Assembly (NCBI RefSeq): GCF_036880405.1
Contig: NZ_JBAJJM010000008.1
Span: 1 to 64,000 of the forward strand
Source of the DNA: Mannheimia indoligenes
GTDB taxonomy: Bacteria > Pseudomonadota > Gammaproteobacteria > Enterobacterales > Pasteurellaceae
DNA length: 64,000 nucleotides
Direction: 5' to 3'
Shown: positions 44,777 to 53,232 of the stretch, piece after piece
How the letters are laid out: each line of letters begins with the position of its first letter
Numbering within the stretch: position 1 is the stretch's first letter
Translations under genes and position numbers: made by a program
The notes under the pieces: model-generated
Told to the model about the DNA's origin: nothing
Database searches by the model: none
Seen by the model: the letters and a program-made list of their open reading frames with translations, nothing else

Positions 44777-45592
44777 TTATTTTTTAGATTTCTTAGATGA
44801 TGCTACTTTATGAACCTCAAGAATTAATTTTTTACCTTGCTCATTTGCGATTTCAATCTTAGCCGGTGCATCTGATTTTTGGTGAAGAATTGCGACAATA
44901 TTTTCTCCTTGTGCCAACTCTTCAAAATTCCCTTTTACGGTTAATTTTTCTGCATCGACTTGGCTATCAAAAATCAAGAAAGTTGCTAATGGTGTTACCC
45001 TAATATTTTTTAGTCCCAAATTGTCCTTAGTAACCGTTTTATATTGAGGTGCTTTTTTATTTTTTGCTGCTGCAATATTGTTTTTATCTGTTGCAATACT
45101 AAAAATATGTTGAACTTTCGCCGCTGAGCTTGATTGAGATGTTGAGCTTTCTTCAATTGGAGCTGATTGAGAGGTTGTCTGCTCGCCATCGAAAATAATA
45201 TCTCCTACAAATTGCTCTTTTTGAGGAAGAGCTTTTAATAATGGTTCAACGCCTTTCGCAGAAATCACCATAAATAAACGCTCGCCTATTTTTTCAAAGC
45301 GAACATCAGTATCAGAGAGTTGCTTCCCAATTTGCTCATTTATACTTTTAATAGAGGTTTCAGCACTGTTTTGAATTGACACTTTACGAGTTGTATCAAC
45401 ATCATAAGCAATAAAACCTACTTTCAAACGTTGTGAAAGTTGTTGAAGTAAACTACCCACTTCACCTTCATAAGAAAGGCGTAACTTTGCCTGCTCATAG
45501 CGACTAATTTGAGTATCATCGGTGGCTAACGCTGATGTTTGAATAAATAATCCAACCATACCTGCAATTAATGTTTTACCTAAAAACCGCAT
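44777..45592 (-). CDS. Secreted protein with a secretin/TonB N-terminal (STN, DotD-like) domain
   Basis: 271 residues from the ATG at 45592, with GGGAGAT before it. A signal peptide (MRFLGKTLIAGMVGLFIQTSALA) leads to a domain at about 35-115 (RLSYEGEVGSLLQQLSQRLKVGFIAYDV...VRFEKIGERLFMVIS) with the beta-alpha-beta pattern of STN/DotD domains found in secretins, TonB receptors and DotD. A Ser/Gln-rich linker (about 138-155) and a C-terminal region (LGLKNIRVTPLATFLIFDSQVDAEKLTVKGNF) ending in Lys-Ser follow. No secretin or type IV secretion genes are adjacent. An open frame continues 27 codons upstream without a ribosome site. Function unknown. Confidence 0.7.
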   Translation of the reverse strand: MRFLGKTLIAGMVGLFIQTSALATDDTQISRYEQAKLRLSYEGEVGSLLQQLSQRLKVGFIAYDVDTTRKVSIQNSAETSIKSINEQIGKQLSDTDVRFEKIGERLFMVISAKGVEPLLKALPQKEQFVGDIIFDGEQTTSQSAPIEESSTSQSSSAAKVQHIFSIATDKNNIAAAKNKKAPQYKTVTKDNLGLKNIRVTPLATFLIFDSQVDAEKLTVKGNFEELAQGENIVAILHQKSDAPAKIEIANEQGKKLILEVHKVASSKKSKK

Positions 45593-45802
45593 TTTTATCT
45601 CCCATAATCTTGAAACCTCAATATTTCTTCTAGTATAAAGTAAGCAAACTAAAAGAAAAACCAATAAAATCATCTATATGACCAAAAAATTAGCTGATAT
45701 TTCAATATAAAGCGTAAATTTTTGAAAATTTTATTTATACTAAGCATTTATTTATTATTGAACACTCTACCTAAACTGAAACAATAAATAGGGGACAAAA
45801 TA

Positions 45803-47299
45803 ATGGAATTTAGTGTTAAAAACGGCAGTGTTGAAAAACAAAGAACCGCTTGTTTGGTCGTTGGGGTTTATGAACCTCGCAGACTTTGTACTGCTGCGGA
45901 ACAATTAGATAAATTAAGTAATGGCTATATTAGCTCACTACTCAGACGTGGCGATTTAGAAGGCAAAGCAGGGCAAACATTATTATTACACAATGTGCCG
46001 AATGTGCCTGCTGATCGTGTATTACTGGTTGGTTGTGGCAAAGAGCGTGAATTAACCGAGCGTCAATATAAACAAATTATTCAAAAAACCGTGCAAACAA
46101 TTAATGAAACTGGCTCAATGGAGATGGTCTGTTTTTTAACTGAGTTGCACGTTAAAGGCAGATCAGCCTATTGGAATGTACGATTTGCGGTTGAGGCAAT
46201 GCAAGAAAATCAATATGCCTATAACGATTTCAAGAGCATTAAGCCGGAAGTTCGCCGTGAATTGCGTCGTGTAGTGTTCAATGTCGCAAATCGTAAAGAT
46301 TTAGCAGAAGCCGAGCGTGCATTAGAACACGGCAAAGCAGTAGCATTGGGCGTAGCGAGTGCCAAAAATGTGGCAAATTGCCCGCCGAATGTGTGTAATC
46401 CAAAATATTTATCCCAGTTGGCTCAAGGTTTAGCCGCAGACTATGAGGCAGTATCGACCACAATTATTAATGAAAAACAGATGGCTGAATTAGGAATGAA
46501 TGCTTATTTAGCGGTTTCTCGTGGTTCTGAAAACGAAGCGTTTTTATCGTTAATTGAATATAAAGGCAATCCAAACCCTGATGCTAAACCTATTGTGTTA
46601 GTTGGCAAAGGTTTAACTTTCGATTCAGGCGGTTTATCGATTAAACCGGCAGAAGCAATGGATGAAATGAAATACGATATGTGCGGTGCGGCGAGTGTTT
46701 ACGGTACAATGAAAGCCATTGCTGAAATGAAATTACCGCTTAATGTTATCGGTGTTTTAGCAGGCTGTGAGAATGCCGTTGATGGTAAATCTTACCGCCC
46801 GGGTGATATTCTTACTACAATGTCGGGCTTAACCGTTGAGGTGTTAAATACGGACGCCGAAGGACGTTTAGTTCTATGTGATACACTCACTTATGTTGAA
46901 CGCTTTAATCCAGAGTTAGTGATTGATATTGCTACCCTCACTGGAGCTTGTATGATTGCGTTAGGTAATCACAACAGTGGCTTAATGTCGCCATCTAATA
47001 GTTTAGCCAACGAGCTATTAACGGCTGCCGAACAAGCAGATGATAAAGCGTGGCGTTTGCCGTTAGGGGAAGAATATCAAGAACAGCTTAAATCTAATTT
47101 TGCCGATCTTGCCAATATCGGCGGACGTTTAGGTGGGGCAATTACTGCAGGGCAGTTTTTATCAAACTTTACTAAAAAATACACTTGGGCACATTTAGAT
47201 ATTGCCGGTACTGCGTGGAAATCAGGTGCGGCAAAAGGGGCTACAGGTCGCCCTGTCAATCTTTTAACCCAATTCTTAATTAATAAAGCGGAAAGTTAA
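45803..47299 (+). CDS. pepA: Leucyl aminopeptidase PepA
   Basis: 498 residues of the M17 family. The C-terminal catalytic domain has GKGLTFDSGGLSIKP (metal-binding Lys/Asp), KYDMCGAASVYG, and NTDAEGRLVLCD. It removes N-terminal residues from peptides with two divalent metals; in E. coli it also binds DNA at cer/carAB sites. AGGGGACAAAATA precedes the ATG. It is monocistronic, divergent from the STN-domain gene and closed by an inverted uptake-signal pair. Confidence 0.96.
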   Translation: MEFSVKNGSVEKQRTACLVVGVYEPRRLCTAAEQLDKLSNGYISSLLRRGDLEGKAGQTLLLHNVPNVPADRVLLVGCGKERELTERQYKQIIQKTVQTINETGSMEMVCFLTELHVKGRSAYWNVRFAVEAMQENQYAYNDFKSIKPEVRRELRRVVFNVANRKDLAEAERALEHGKAVALGVASAKNVANCPPNVCNPKYLSQLAQGLAADYEAVSTTIINEKQMAELGMNAYLAVSRGSENEAFLSLIEYKGNPNPDAKPIVLVGKGLTFDSGGLSIKPAEAMDEMKYDMCGAASVYGTMKAIAEMKLPLNVIGVLAGCENAVDGKSYRPGDILTTMSGLTVEVLNTDAEGRLVLCDTLTYVERFNPELVIDIATLTGACMIALGNHNSGLMSPSNSLANELLTAAEQADDKAWRLPLGEEYQEQLKSNFADLANIGGRLGGAITAGQFLSNFTKKYTWAHLDIAGTAWKSGAAKGATGRPVNLLTQFLINKAES

Positions 47300-47302
47300 T
47301 AA

Positions 47303-47362
47303 AACAAGCGGTTAAATTTCAGGAAAGATTTGCAAAATTCCCCGAAAATTTAACCGCTTGTT
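47303..47362. terminator. Inverted uptake-signal pair between pepA and the OLD-family gene
   Basis: AACAAGCGGTTAAATTT (47303-47319) and AAATTTAACCGCTTGTT (47346-47362) are perfect complements enclosing a 26-nt loop between convergent genes. Confidence 0.78.
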
Positions 47363-47367
47363 ATTCG

Positions 47368-48915
47368 TTATTTTCTAACCAACGCTAACACATCAGCAAA
47401 TAATTTTTTAAATAGAGGTGGGACACTATGTTCGCCTCTATTTCTCATCTCATTCGCTAAGGCTATGGCTAAATCAGGCTTAGAGCTTTTTTGAATAGCT
47501 CTTTTGATAATATATGAAACCGGATATTTTTCCTGAGAACGCCAATTTGCAAGGCGAATAAATACATTACGCAAACCTGCTTTATAGAAGAAATGTTCAA
47601 TGTCTTTTTGCGGCAATGCCGTTAAGCGTTGAGCAAAATCGTCATCTAAACTTTTAACGGTTTCTGCGTAGCGTTTGCCTGCATCATCGCCATCAGTGAG
47701 CACATACCATTCAATCCCCATTGCTCTGGCATATTTAATCAGAGGGCGTAAACCGCATTGGGCAAATTCGACAATTTTGATGCCTTCCATTTCTAAGTTG
47801 ATCTCTAATAATTTTGCCAGCTCTTCTAAAATCCAAACTTCGGTTTCCCCTTCTACTAAGATCCACGCTTTTGCAAATAAGGCTAATCCTCTGTTGTGAT
47901 GGATATGGAAGGTTAATTTACGCAGATCTTCTCTACCGATGCTTTGACGTTCCAACCAATAGGCTTGAGTGTGAGAGTCATAACGCACTAAACGACCAAT
48001 TTCGCGTAACGGCACTTGTGAAAGCAATTCAATGGAATTCGTTGTGGTAATACGTTGGCTGGGTAGAACGCTGAGTAGCTCCCAGAAAATCGCCACCATT
48101 CGAGGGTGTAAAAACGCATTAAAATCTTCAAATAAGATAATCGGTTTTTCAATAACTGCTACTTTAGGCTTAAAAAGAAAAAGATCTGAAATATGCTGTT
48201 GAACCAGCTCCACCAACTCTTCATTTTGTTTTAAACGCAGACAGAGTGATTTTACTTTTTCCCACCACAATGTGGTGTCTTGCATACTATTTTTCATTAA
48301 ATGGCGGCTTTGGCTGGTTAAAAAATAGTATTTCAGTAAGGAAGAAAGAGCGTTTAATTCACGCTGAAAATCGGTATCAGGCTGATTGTAACCATTAAGT
48401 AATAACTCGTTATGCACTCTTTTATTTAGCCGTGCATCACGTAAGCGGAAAACAGGATGATGATAAATAAATTGCTTAATCCATTTTTCCGCTTGCTCAA
48501 TGTGGATAGGTTTTAAATCTTGATCGACAAACTGATATTCAGTGCCAATCTGCTCAGCTAACAATCTTCCTGTTACTTTTAAGGAAATGCACCGTTTGTT
48601 CTCTAAATAAAATGAACAGAACGACAATGCAGGAGGAAGTTGAAGTAACGAGCTATCGTCAGCAATTTCTTCACAAAAAGTGAAAACAAGCGTGATGTCT
48701 CGCACTTGGTTTGGCGTATCGCTATATTGAATATGGAAATCTTTAAACTGGAATTGGTACAATTTATGTTCTAAGTTAAAAATTAAGCTTAAGGCATCAA
48801 TCAGGCTCGATTTCCCCCACGCATTTTCGCCAATTAACACCATATTTGGACGTAATTGTAGCGATAAATGATTAATTCCCCGAAAGCCACTGATTTCAAT
48901 ATGTTTTAGATACAT
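47368..48915 (-). CDS. OLD-family ATP-dependent nuclease (YbjD-like)
   Basis: 515 residues. An ABC-type ATPase at the N-terminus has Walker A GENAWGKSSLIDAL (about 28-41), with the disrupted second half EKPIILFEDFNAFLHPRMVAIFWELLSVLP carrying the Walker B. A TOPRIM nuclease domain follows (WILVEGETEVWILEELAKLLEI, YVLTDGDDAGKRY). This is the COG3593/YbjD arrangement. Relatives act as DNA nucleases, some in phage defence (the P2 OLD protein). It starts 18 bp after ppnN and is probably cotranscribed. Confidence 0.87.
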   Translation of the reverse strand: MYLKHIEISGFRGINHLSLQLRPNMVLIGENAWGKSSLIDALSLIFNLEHKLYQFQFKDFHIQYSDTPNQVRDITLVFTFCEEIADDSSLLQLPPALSFCSFYLENKRCISLKVTGRLLAEQIGTEYQFVDQDLKPIHIEQAEKWIKQFIYHHPVFRLRDARLNKRVHNELLLNGYNQPDTDFQRELNALSSLLKYYFLTSQSRHLMKNSMQDTTLWWEKVKSLCLRLKQNEELVELVQQHISDLFLFKPKVAVIEKPIILFEDFNAFLHPRMVAIFWELLSVLPSQRITTTNSIELLSQVPLREIGRLVRYDSHTQAYWLERQSIGREDLRKLTFHIHHNRGLALFAKAWILVEGETEVWILEELAKLLEINLEMEGIKIVEFAQCGLRPLIKYARAMGIEWYVLTDGDDAGKRYAETVKSLDDDFAQRLTALPQKDIEHFFYKAGLRNVFIRLANWRSQEKYPVSYIIKRAIQKSSKPDLAIALANEMRNRGEHSVPPLFKKLFADVLALVRK

Positions 48916-48933
48916 ACCGCCCCCTTATTACTA

Positions 48934-50301
48934 CTATTCTTTTACAATTTCATAGCAAGGTTGATAAGCATCTCCCGTTGGGATTTTCATACGATGTTGA
49001 ACCACAAAACTTTCGAGTAATCTATCCATATGATCCATTAATTTGCGATCGCCCCGTAATTTAAACACGCCATATTGTTCAATCAAATCGGAAGTTTCAG
49101 GCTTAATGTTACCTGCCACAATGCCTGAAAATGCTCGTCTTAAATTCGCCGCCAGCTGCTCTTTTGACTGCTCCAGACTTAAATTCAGATTTGCCATACT
49201 TTCGTGAGTTGGAATAAATGGCGTAATAAAATCTTCTTCGATTTTTAATGACCAGTTGAAATTATAAGCATCACCACTTTCATAACGACTGTTTTTTACT
49301 TCCACCATCGATTGCTTCACTTTACGAGCAACCAATACAGGGTCATCAATAATAATCTCATACAGGCTACGAGCCTCTTCGCCTAAGGTATCGCCAATGA
49401 ATTTATCAATAACATAGAAATAATCGGCAGATTCTTTCGGTGCGGTTAAGATAAGCGGTAATTTTTGCAACTTATTTTGCGGATTTAACTTAATGCCGAT
49501 AATATACAGCAGCTCTTCCAATGTGCCCGGTCCGCCCGGAAAAACCACAATAGCGTGTCCTAAGCGAACAAATGCTTCCAAGCGTTTTTCAATATCAGGC
49601 ATAATCACTAATTCATTGACAATCGGATTTGGTGGTTCAGAGGCAATAATCGACGGCTCAGTAATACCAATAAAACGCCCGTTTTTATAACGCTGATTGG
49701 CGTGCCCGATGGTAACACCTTTCATTGGTGCTTCCATTACACCCGCACCGCAGCCTGTTACAATATTCAGCTCACGTAAACCAAACTCTTGACCTACCGC
49801 TCGGCAATATTGGTATTCAATGTCATTAATAGAATGACCACCCCAGCAAACAGCTAAATTCGGGTCAGTGTTCATCTCTATCGCTTTTGCATTACGCAAA
49901 ATCGAAAACACAATATTTGTGGTTAGCGTTTCTACTGATGTATTTTCAAGCGGTGGAATTGCCTTTTTTAAAGCATTAACAAAAATAATGTCTCTTAACA
50001 CTGCAAAAAGATGATACTGAATATTTAAAATCATCTTACCATCAACAAAAGCGGTTGCGGGTGGATTATGCAACTCCAGCGATACCCCTTTCTCTCGGGT
50101 TAATAATCGGATTTCAAAATCAGGATATTGATTTAACAAAGCACGGCTGTCATCAGTATGCACGCCTGAATTCAGCACCGCTAATGAGCAGTTACGATAA
50201 ATTTGATATAAATTGCCCCGTGTATTTTTAGCTAATAGCTGCATTTCCAAATGAGAAAGTTGCTCCATACTGCCTTTAGGGTTAATTCTGTGTACTGCCA
50301 T
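48934..50301 (-). CDS. ppnN: Nucleotide 5'-monophosphate nucleosidase PpnN (YgdH)
   Basis: 455 residues. The central LOG-like domain has GCGAGVMEAPMKGVTIGHANQR and FPGGPGTLEELLYIIG (the PGGxGTxxE motif). An N-terminal extension (VHRINPKGSMEQLSHLEMQLL) and a C-terminal ~120-residue domain are as in E. coli PpnN, which cleaves purine and pyrimidine nucleotides to base and ribose 5-phosphate and is stimulated by (p)ppGpp. It is preceded by a cluster of hairpins (50383-50454). Confidence 0.93.
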   Translation of the reverse strand: MAVHRINPKGSMEQLSHLEMQLLAKNTRGNLYQIYRNCSLAVLNSGVHTDDSRALLNQYPDFEIRLLTREKGVSLELHNPPATAFVDGKMILNIQYHLFAVLRDIIFVNALKKAIPPLENTSVETLTTNIVFSILRNAKAIEMNTDPNLAVCWGGHSINDIEYQYCRAVGQEFGLRELNIVTGCGAGVMEAPMKGVTIGHANQRYKNGRFIGITEPSIIASEPPNPIVNELVIMPDIEKRLEAFVRLGHAIVVFPGGPGTLEELLYIIGIKLNPQNKLQKLPLILTAPKESADYFYVIDKFIGDTLGEEARSLYEIIIDDPVLVARKVKQSMVEVKNSRYESGDAYNFNWSLKIEEDFITPFIPTHESMANLNLSLEQSKEQLAANLRRAFSGIVAGNIKPETSDLIEQYGVFKLRGDRKLMDHMDRLLESFVVQHRMKIPTGDAYQPCYEIVKE

Positions 50302-50382
50302 TTTTTCTCCTTGCTATTTGTAAGAAATTCCATAAATGTGGGTAACCTTAAGTCATTTGCAAAAAGTTACTCTTTTTTATTC

Positions 50383-50454
50383 ACAATCCTTGTAAGGATT
50401 GTTCACGGCTTCGCCGCCGTTGGCTAGCCAACGTTCAAAAAGCTCCGCTTTTTG
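50383..50454. repeat. Cluster of four consecutive perfect hairpins between tcdA and ppnN
   Basis: In 72 bp: ACAATCCTTGTAAGGATTGT (50383-50402), CGGCTTCGCCG (50406-50416), CGTTGGCTAGCCAACG (50418-50433), and CAAAAAGCTCCGCTTTTTG (50436-50454). All are perfect inverted repeats. None has a classical U tail on the minus strand except weakly the last. An uptake core follows at 50457-50465. The cluster could be a processing or termination region or a mobile palindromic element. Confidence 0.85.
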
Positions 50455-50464
50455 TGACCGCTTG

Positions 50465-51223
50465 TTACTTCAATAGTTTATCAATAACACGACTTACCGC
50501 AAAAAAACCGAATGTTGCAGTAACCATTGTAACCGCCCCAAAGCCATTAGCACAGTTCATCGTGGCGGATACTTCACAACCCTCGCCCATTTTCGGGAAA
50601 ATTAATTGTTGGGTGGATGAAACACAATCCACGCCAAATTTACTCTTGTTGCTAAAGCCATACTCTTTACGCAACAGGGTACGAACCCTTGCCGCCAGTG
50701 GATCTTGCACCGTTTTGCTTAAATCGGTAATTTGAATTTGGGTCGGGTCAGTCTGCCCGCCTGCCCCGCCGGTGGTAATTAATTTGATTTTGTTACGCTT
50801 ACAGTAAGCAATCAACGCAGCTTTGGTTCTGACCGAATCAATCGCATCAATCACATAATCGTAGCCACGATTGAGATAGTCAGGGATATTTTCAGGCGTG
50901 ATGAAATCATCAATAATCTCCACCGCACATTCAGGGTTGATTAGCTGAATGCGTGCTTTCATCGCCTCAGTTTTCAACTGAGCTACTGTGCCACTCATTG
51001 CGTGAATTTGGCGGTTGATATTGGTTACGCAAATATCATCCATATCAATCATCGTAATCTTGCCAATGCCTGAACGTGCCAACGCCTCCACCGCCCAAGA
51101 ACCCACTCCGCCAATGCCAATCACACAAATATGCGAACGGCGGAGCTTTTCTAGCCCTTCCGGTGTGTAAAGGCGACCAATGCCGCCAAAGCGTTGTTCG
51201 TAGTTGTCTAGTCTTTCCGCCAT
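50465..51223 (-). CDS. tcdA: tRNA threonylcarbamoyladenosine dehydratase TcdA (CsdL)
   Basis: 252 residues from the ATG at 51223. An E1/ThiF-like Rossmann fold is clear: YEQRFGGIGRLYTPEGLEKLRRSHICVIGIGGVGSWAVEALARSGIG, NRQIHA, DAIDSVRTKAALIAYC, and a C-terminal CANGFGAVTMVTATFG. It converts t6A37 in tRNA to cyclic ct6A using ATP. It starts one base after the uup stop. With tsaE, also in this window, it acts on the same tRNA position. Confidence 0.93.
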   Translation of the reverse strand: MAERLDNYEQRFGGIGRLYTPEGLEKLRRSHICVIGIGGVGSWAVEALARSGIGKITMIDMDDICVTNINRQIHAMSGTVAQLKTEAMKARIQLINPECAVEIIDDFITPENIPDYLNRGYDYVIDAIDSVRTKAALIAYCKRNKIKLITTGGAGGQTDPTQIQITDLSKTVQDPLAARVRTLLRKEYGFSNKSKFGVDCVSSTQQLIFPKMGEGCEVSATMNCANGFGAVTMVTATFGFFAVSRVIDKLLK

Positions 51224-51224
51224 T

Positions 51225-53153
51225 TTAAACATTTCCGTTTTTGATATTTTCCAGCATTTCCCAACGCTCAAAAGCGTGTTCTAATGCCAATTCCTTGTCG
51301 GCGAGTTGCTGTAATTTCGCTTGAGTGTAAGTCTGATCTTTGGCAAAGAAATCGGTACTATTTACTTCAGCTTGCAAAGCCTCTATTTCAGTTTCTAAGG
51401 ATTCCATTTTTGCCGGTAATTCTTCTAACTCACGTTGGTCTTTATAGGAAAGTTTGACCTTTTTCGCCTCAGTTTTGGGTTTCTCTTGCTTAGGCTCTTC
51501 TACAAGCTGTTCTTTTTTAGTGGAATTTTGCAAATTCACCGCACGGGTGGCGTGGTAATTATCTTTCTGCTGTTTAGCATCAAAATAGCCGCCGATGTAT
51601 TTATTCAGCACACCGTTGCCTTCAAAGAAATAGCACTCCTCCACCGTATTATCAATAAATTGACGGTCGTGGCTGACAACCAACAATGTCCCTTGATAAT
51701 CAGCTAACATCTCTTCTAATAGCTCTAAGGTTTCTACATCCAAATCATTGGTCGGTTCGTCCAGAATCAACAAGTTATTCGGTTTCAACAACAATTTTGC
51801 CAATAACAAACGGTTACGCTCTCCGCCAGACAAAGCTTTTACTGGGGTCATCGCCCGTTTCGGTGGGAACAAGAAATCTTGCAAATAGCCAAGAACGTGG
51901 CGTTTTACCCCATTTACTTCCACATCTTGCTTACCGTCCGCTACGTTATCCATTACGGTTTTTTCTAAATCCAATTCAGCACGGTATTGGTCAAAATAGG
52001 CAACTTCTAATTTTGTACCACAACGGATTGTGCCTGAAGTGGGCTGCAATTCGCCTAACAGTAATTTGATGAAAGTCGTTTTACCACAACCATTCGGACC
52101 AACCAAGGCAATTTTATCGCCACGTTGAATGGTTGCCGTAAAGTTTTGCAGTAAATTTTTACCCTCAATTTCATAGCTTGCATTTTCAAGCTCAAACACA
52201 ATCTTGCCCGAACGTGCGGTTTGGTCGAGCTGAATTTTTGCCGTGCCTTGTACTTCTCGGCGATTGCGGCGTTCTTCCCGCAGGGCTTTCAATGCACGCA
52301 CACGCCCTTCATTACGGGTACGGCGAGCTTTAATCCCTTGGCGGATCCACACTTCCTCTTGAGCCAATTTTTTATCAAACAGCTCATTTTGTAAGGCTTC
52401 TACACGCAAATCTTCGGCTTTTTCTTCCAAATATTTATCGTAATTGCTCGGGTAAGAAATCAACTTACCACGATCTAAATCGACAATTCGGGTTGCCATT
52501 TTGCGGATAAAGGAACGGTCGTGGGAAACAAAGATAATTGCCCCTTTAAAATCGAGCAATAAATCTTCAAGCCAAGTGATTGCCTCCACGTCTAAATGGT
52601 TGGTTGGCTCGTCTAATAATAAAATATCCGGATCTGCCACCAACGCACGAGCAAGAGCCGCACGGCGAACCCAACCGCCCGAGAGTTCGCATAAGCGTTT
52701 TTCAGGATCAAGCTCCAATAATTTCAAAGTATCTTGAATTCGATTTTCAAACTGCCAACCGTTGTTATGCTCTAATTGAGCTTGAATATGGGATAACTTC
52801 GCCAACAGTTCATCGCTGTAATCTGTCAGCATTTGTTGCGAAATGTGGTGATATTGCTTTAAAAGTTCGCTTAAATGGGCGATTCCTTCCGCCACATAAT
52901 CAAATACAGTATCTTGAATATGGCGAGGTGGGTCTTGCTCTAAACGTGTAACCACAATGTCTTTTTCAAAAATCAGTTTGCCATCGTCTAACTGCACTTC
53001 GCCGGCAAGTACTTTCATTAAAGTCGATTTGCCCGCCCCGTTTCTGCCCACCAAACAAACTCGCTCGTTCGGTTCAATGTGTAATTCGGTGTGATCTAAT
53101 AAAGGATGATCGCCAAAACCTAAATAGGCGTTGGATAAATTAAGTAGTGCCAT
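51225..53153 (-). CDS. uup: ABC-F ATPase Uup
   Basis: 642 residues, no membrane helices. Two ABC domains (Walker A GRNGAGKSTL near 37-46 and GPNGCGKTTF near 350-359) have signatures LSGGWVRRAALARAL and LSGGERNRLLLAKLL, joined by a linker rich in Arg/Lys. A C-terminal coiled-coil domain (about 545-635, YKDQRELEELPAKMESLETEIEALQ) is the Uup feature implicated in DNA or ribosome binding. Uup is linked to transposon precise excision and ribosome biology. Confidence 0.94.
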   Translation of the reverse strand: MALLNLSNAYLGFGDHPLLDHTELHIEPNERVCLVGRNGAGKSTLMKVLAGEVQLDDGKLIFEKDIVVTRLEQDPPRHIQDTVFDYVAEGIAHLSELLKQYHHISQQMLTDYSDELLAKLSHIQAQLEHNNGWQFENRIQDTLKLLELDPEKRLCELSGGWVRRAALARALVADPDILLLDEPTNHLDVEAITWLEDLLLDFKGAIIFVSHDRSFIRKMATRIVDLDRGKLISYPSNYDKYLEEKAEDLRVEALQNELFDKKLAQEEVWIRQGIKARRTRNEGRVRALKALREERRNRREVQGTAKIQLDQTARSGKIVFELENASYEIEGKNLLQNFTATIQRGDKIALVGPNGCGKTTFIKLLLGELQPTSGTIRCGTKLEVAYFDQYRAELDLEKTVMDNVADGKQDVEVNGVKRHVLGYLQDFLFPPKRAMTPVKALSGGERNRLLLAKLLLKPNNLLILDEPTNDLDVETLELLEEMLADYQGTLLVVSHDRQFIDNTVEECYFFEGNGVLNKYIGGYFDAKQQKDNYHATRAVNLQNSTKKEQLVEEPKQEKPKTEAKKVKLSYKDQRELEELPAKMESLETEIEALQAEVNSTDFFAKDQTYTQAKLQQLADKELALEHAFERWEMLENIKNGNV

Positions 53154-53204
53154 AGTTTTATATCAGAGTGATTTTACAAATTTTAAATTGATCGATTATA
53201 AAAG

Positions 53205-53228
53205 AAGGATGGGACATAGCCCATCCTT
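53205..53228 (-). terminator. Terminator of the hsd operon
   Basis: AAGGATGGG (53205-53213) and CCCATCCTT (53220-53228) form a 9-bp stem right after the hsdR stop, followed by CTTTT on the minus strand. Confidence 0.75.
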
Positions 53229-53232
53229 ATAC

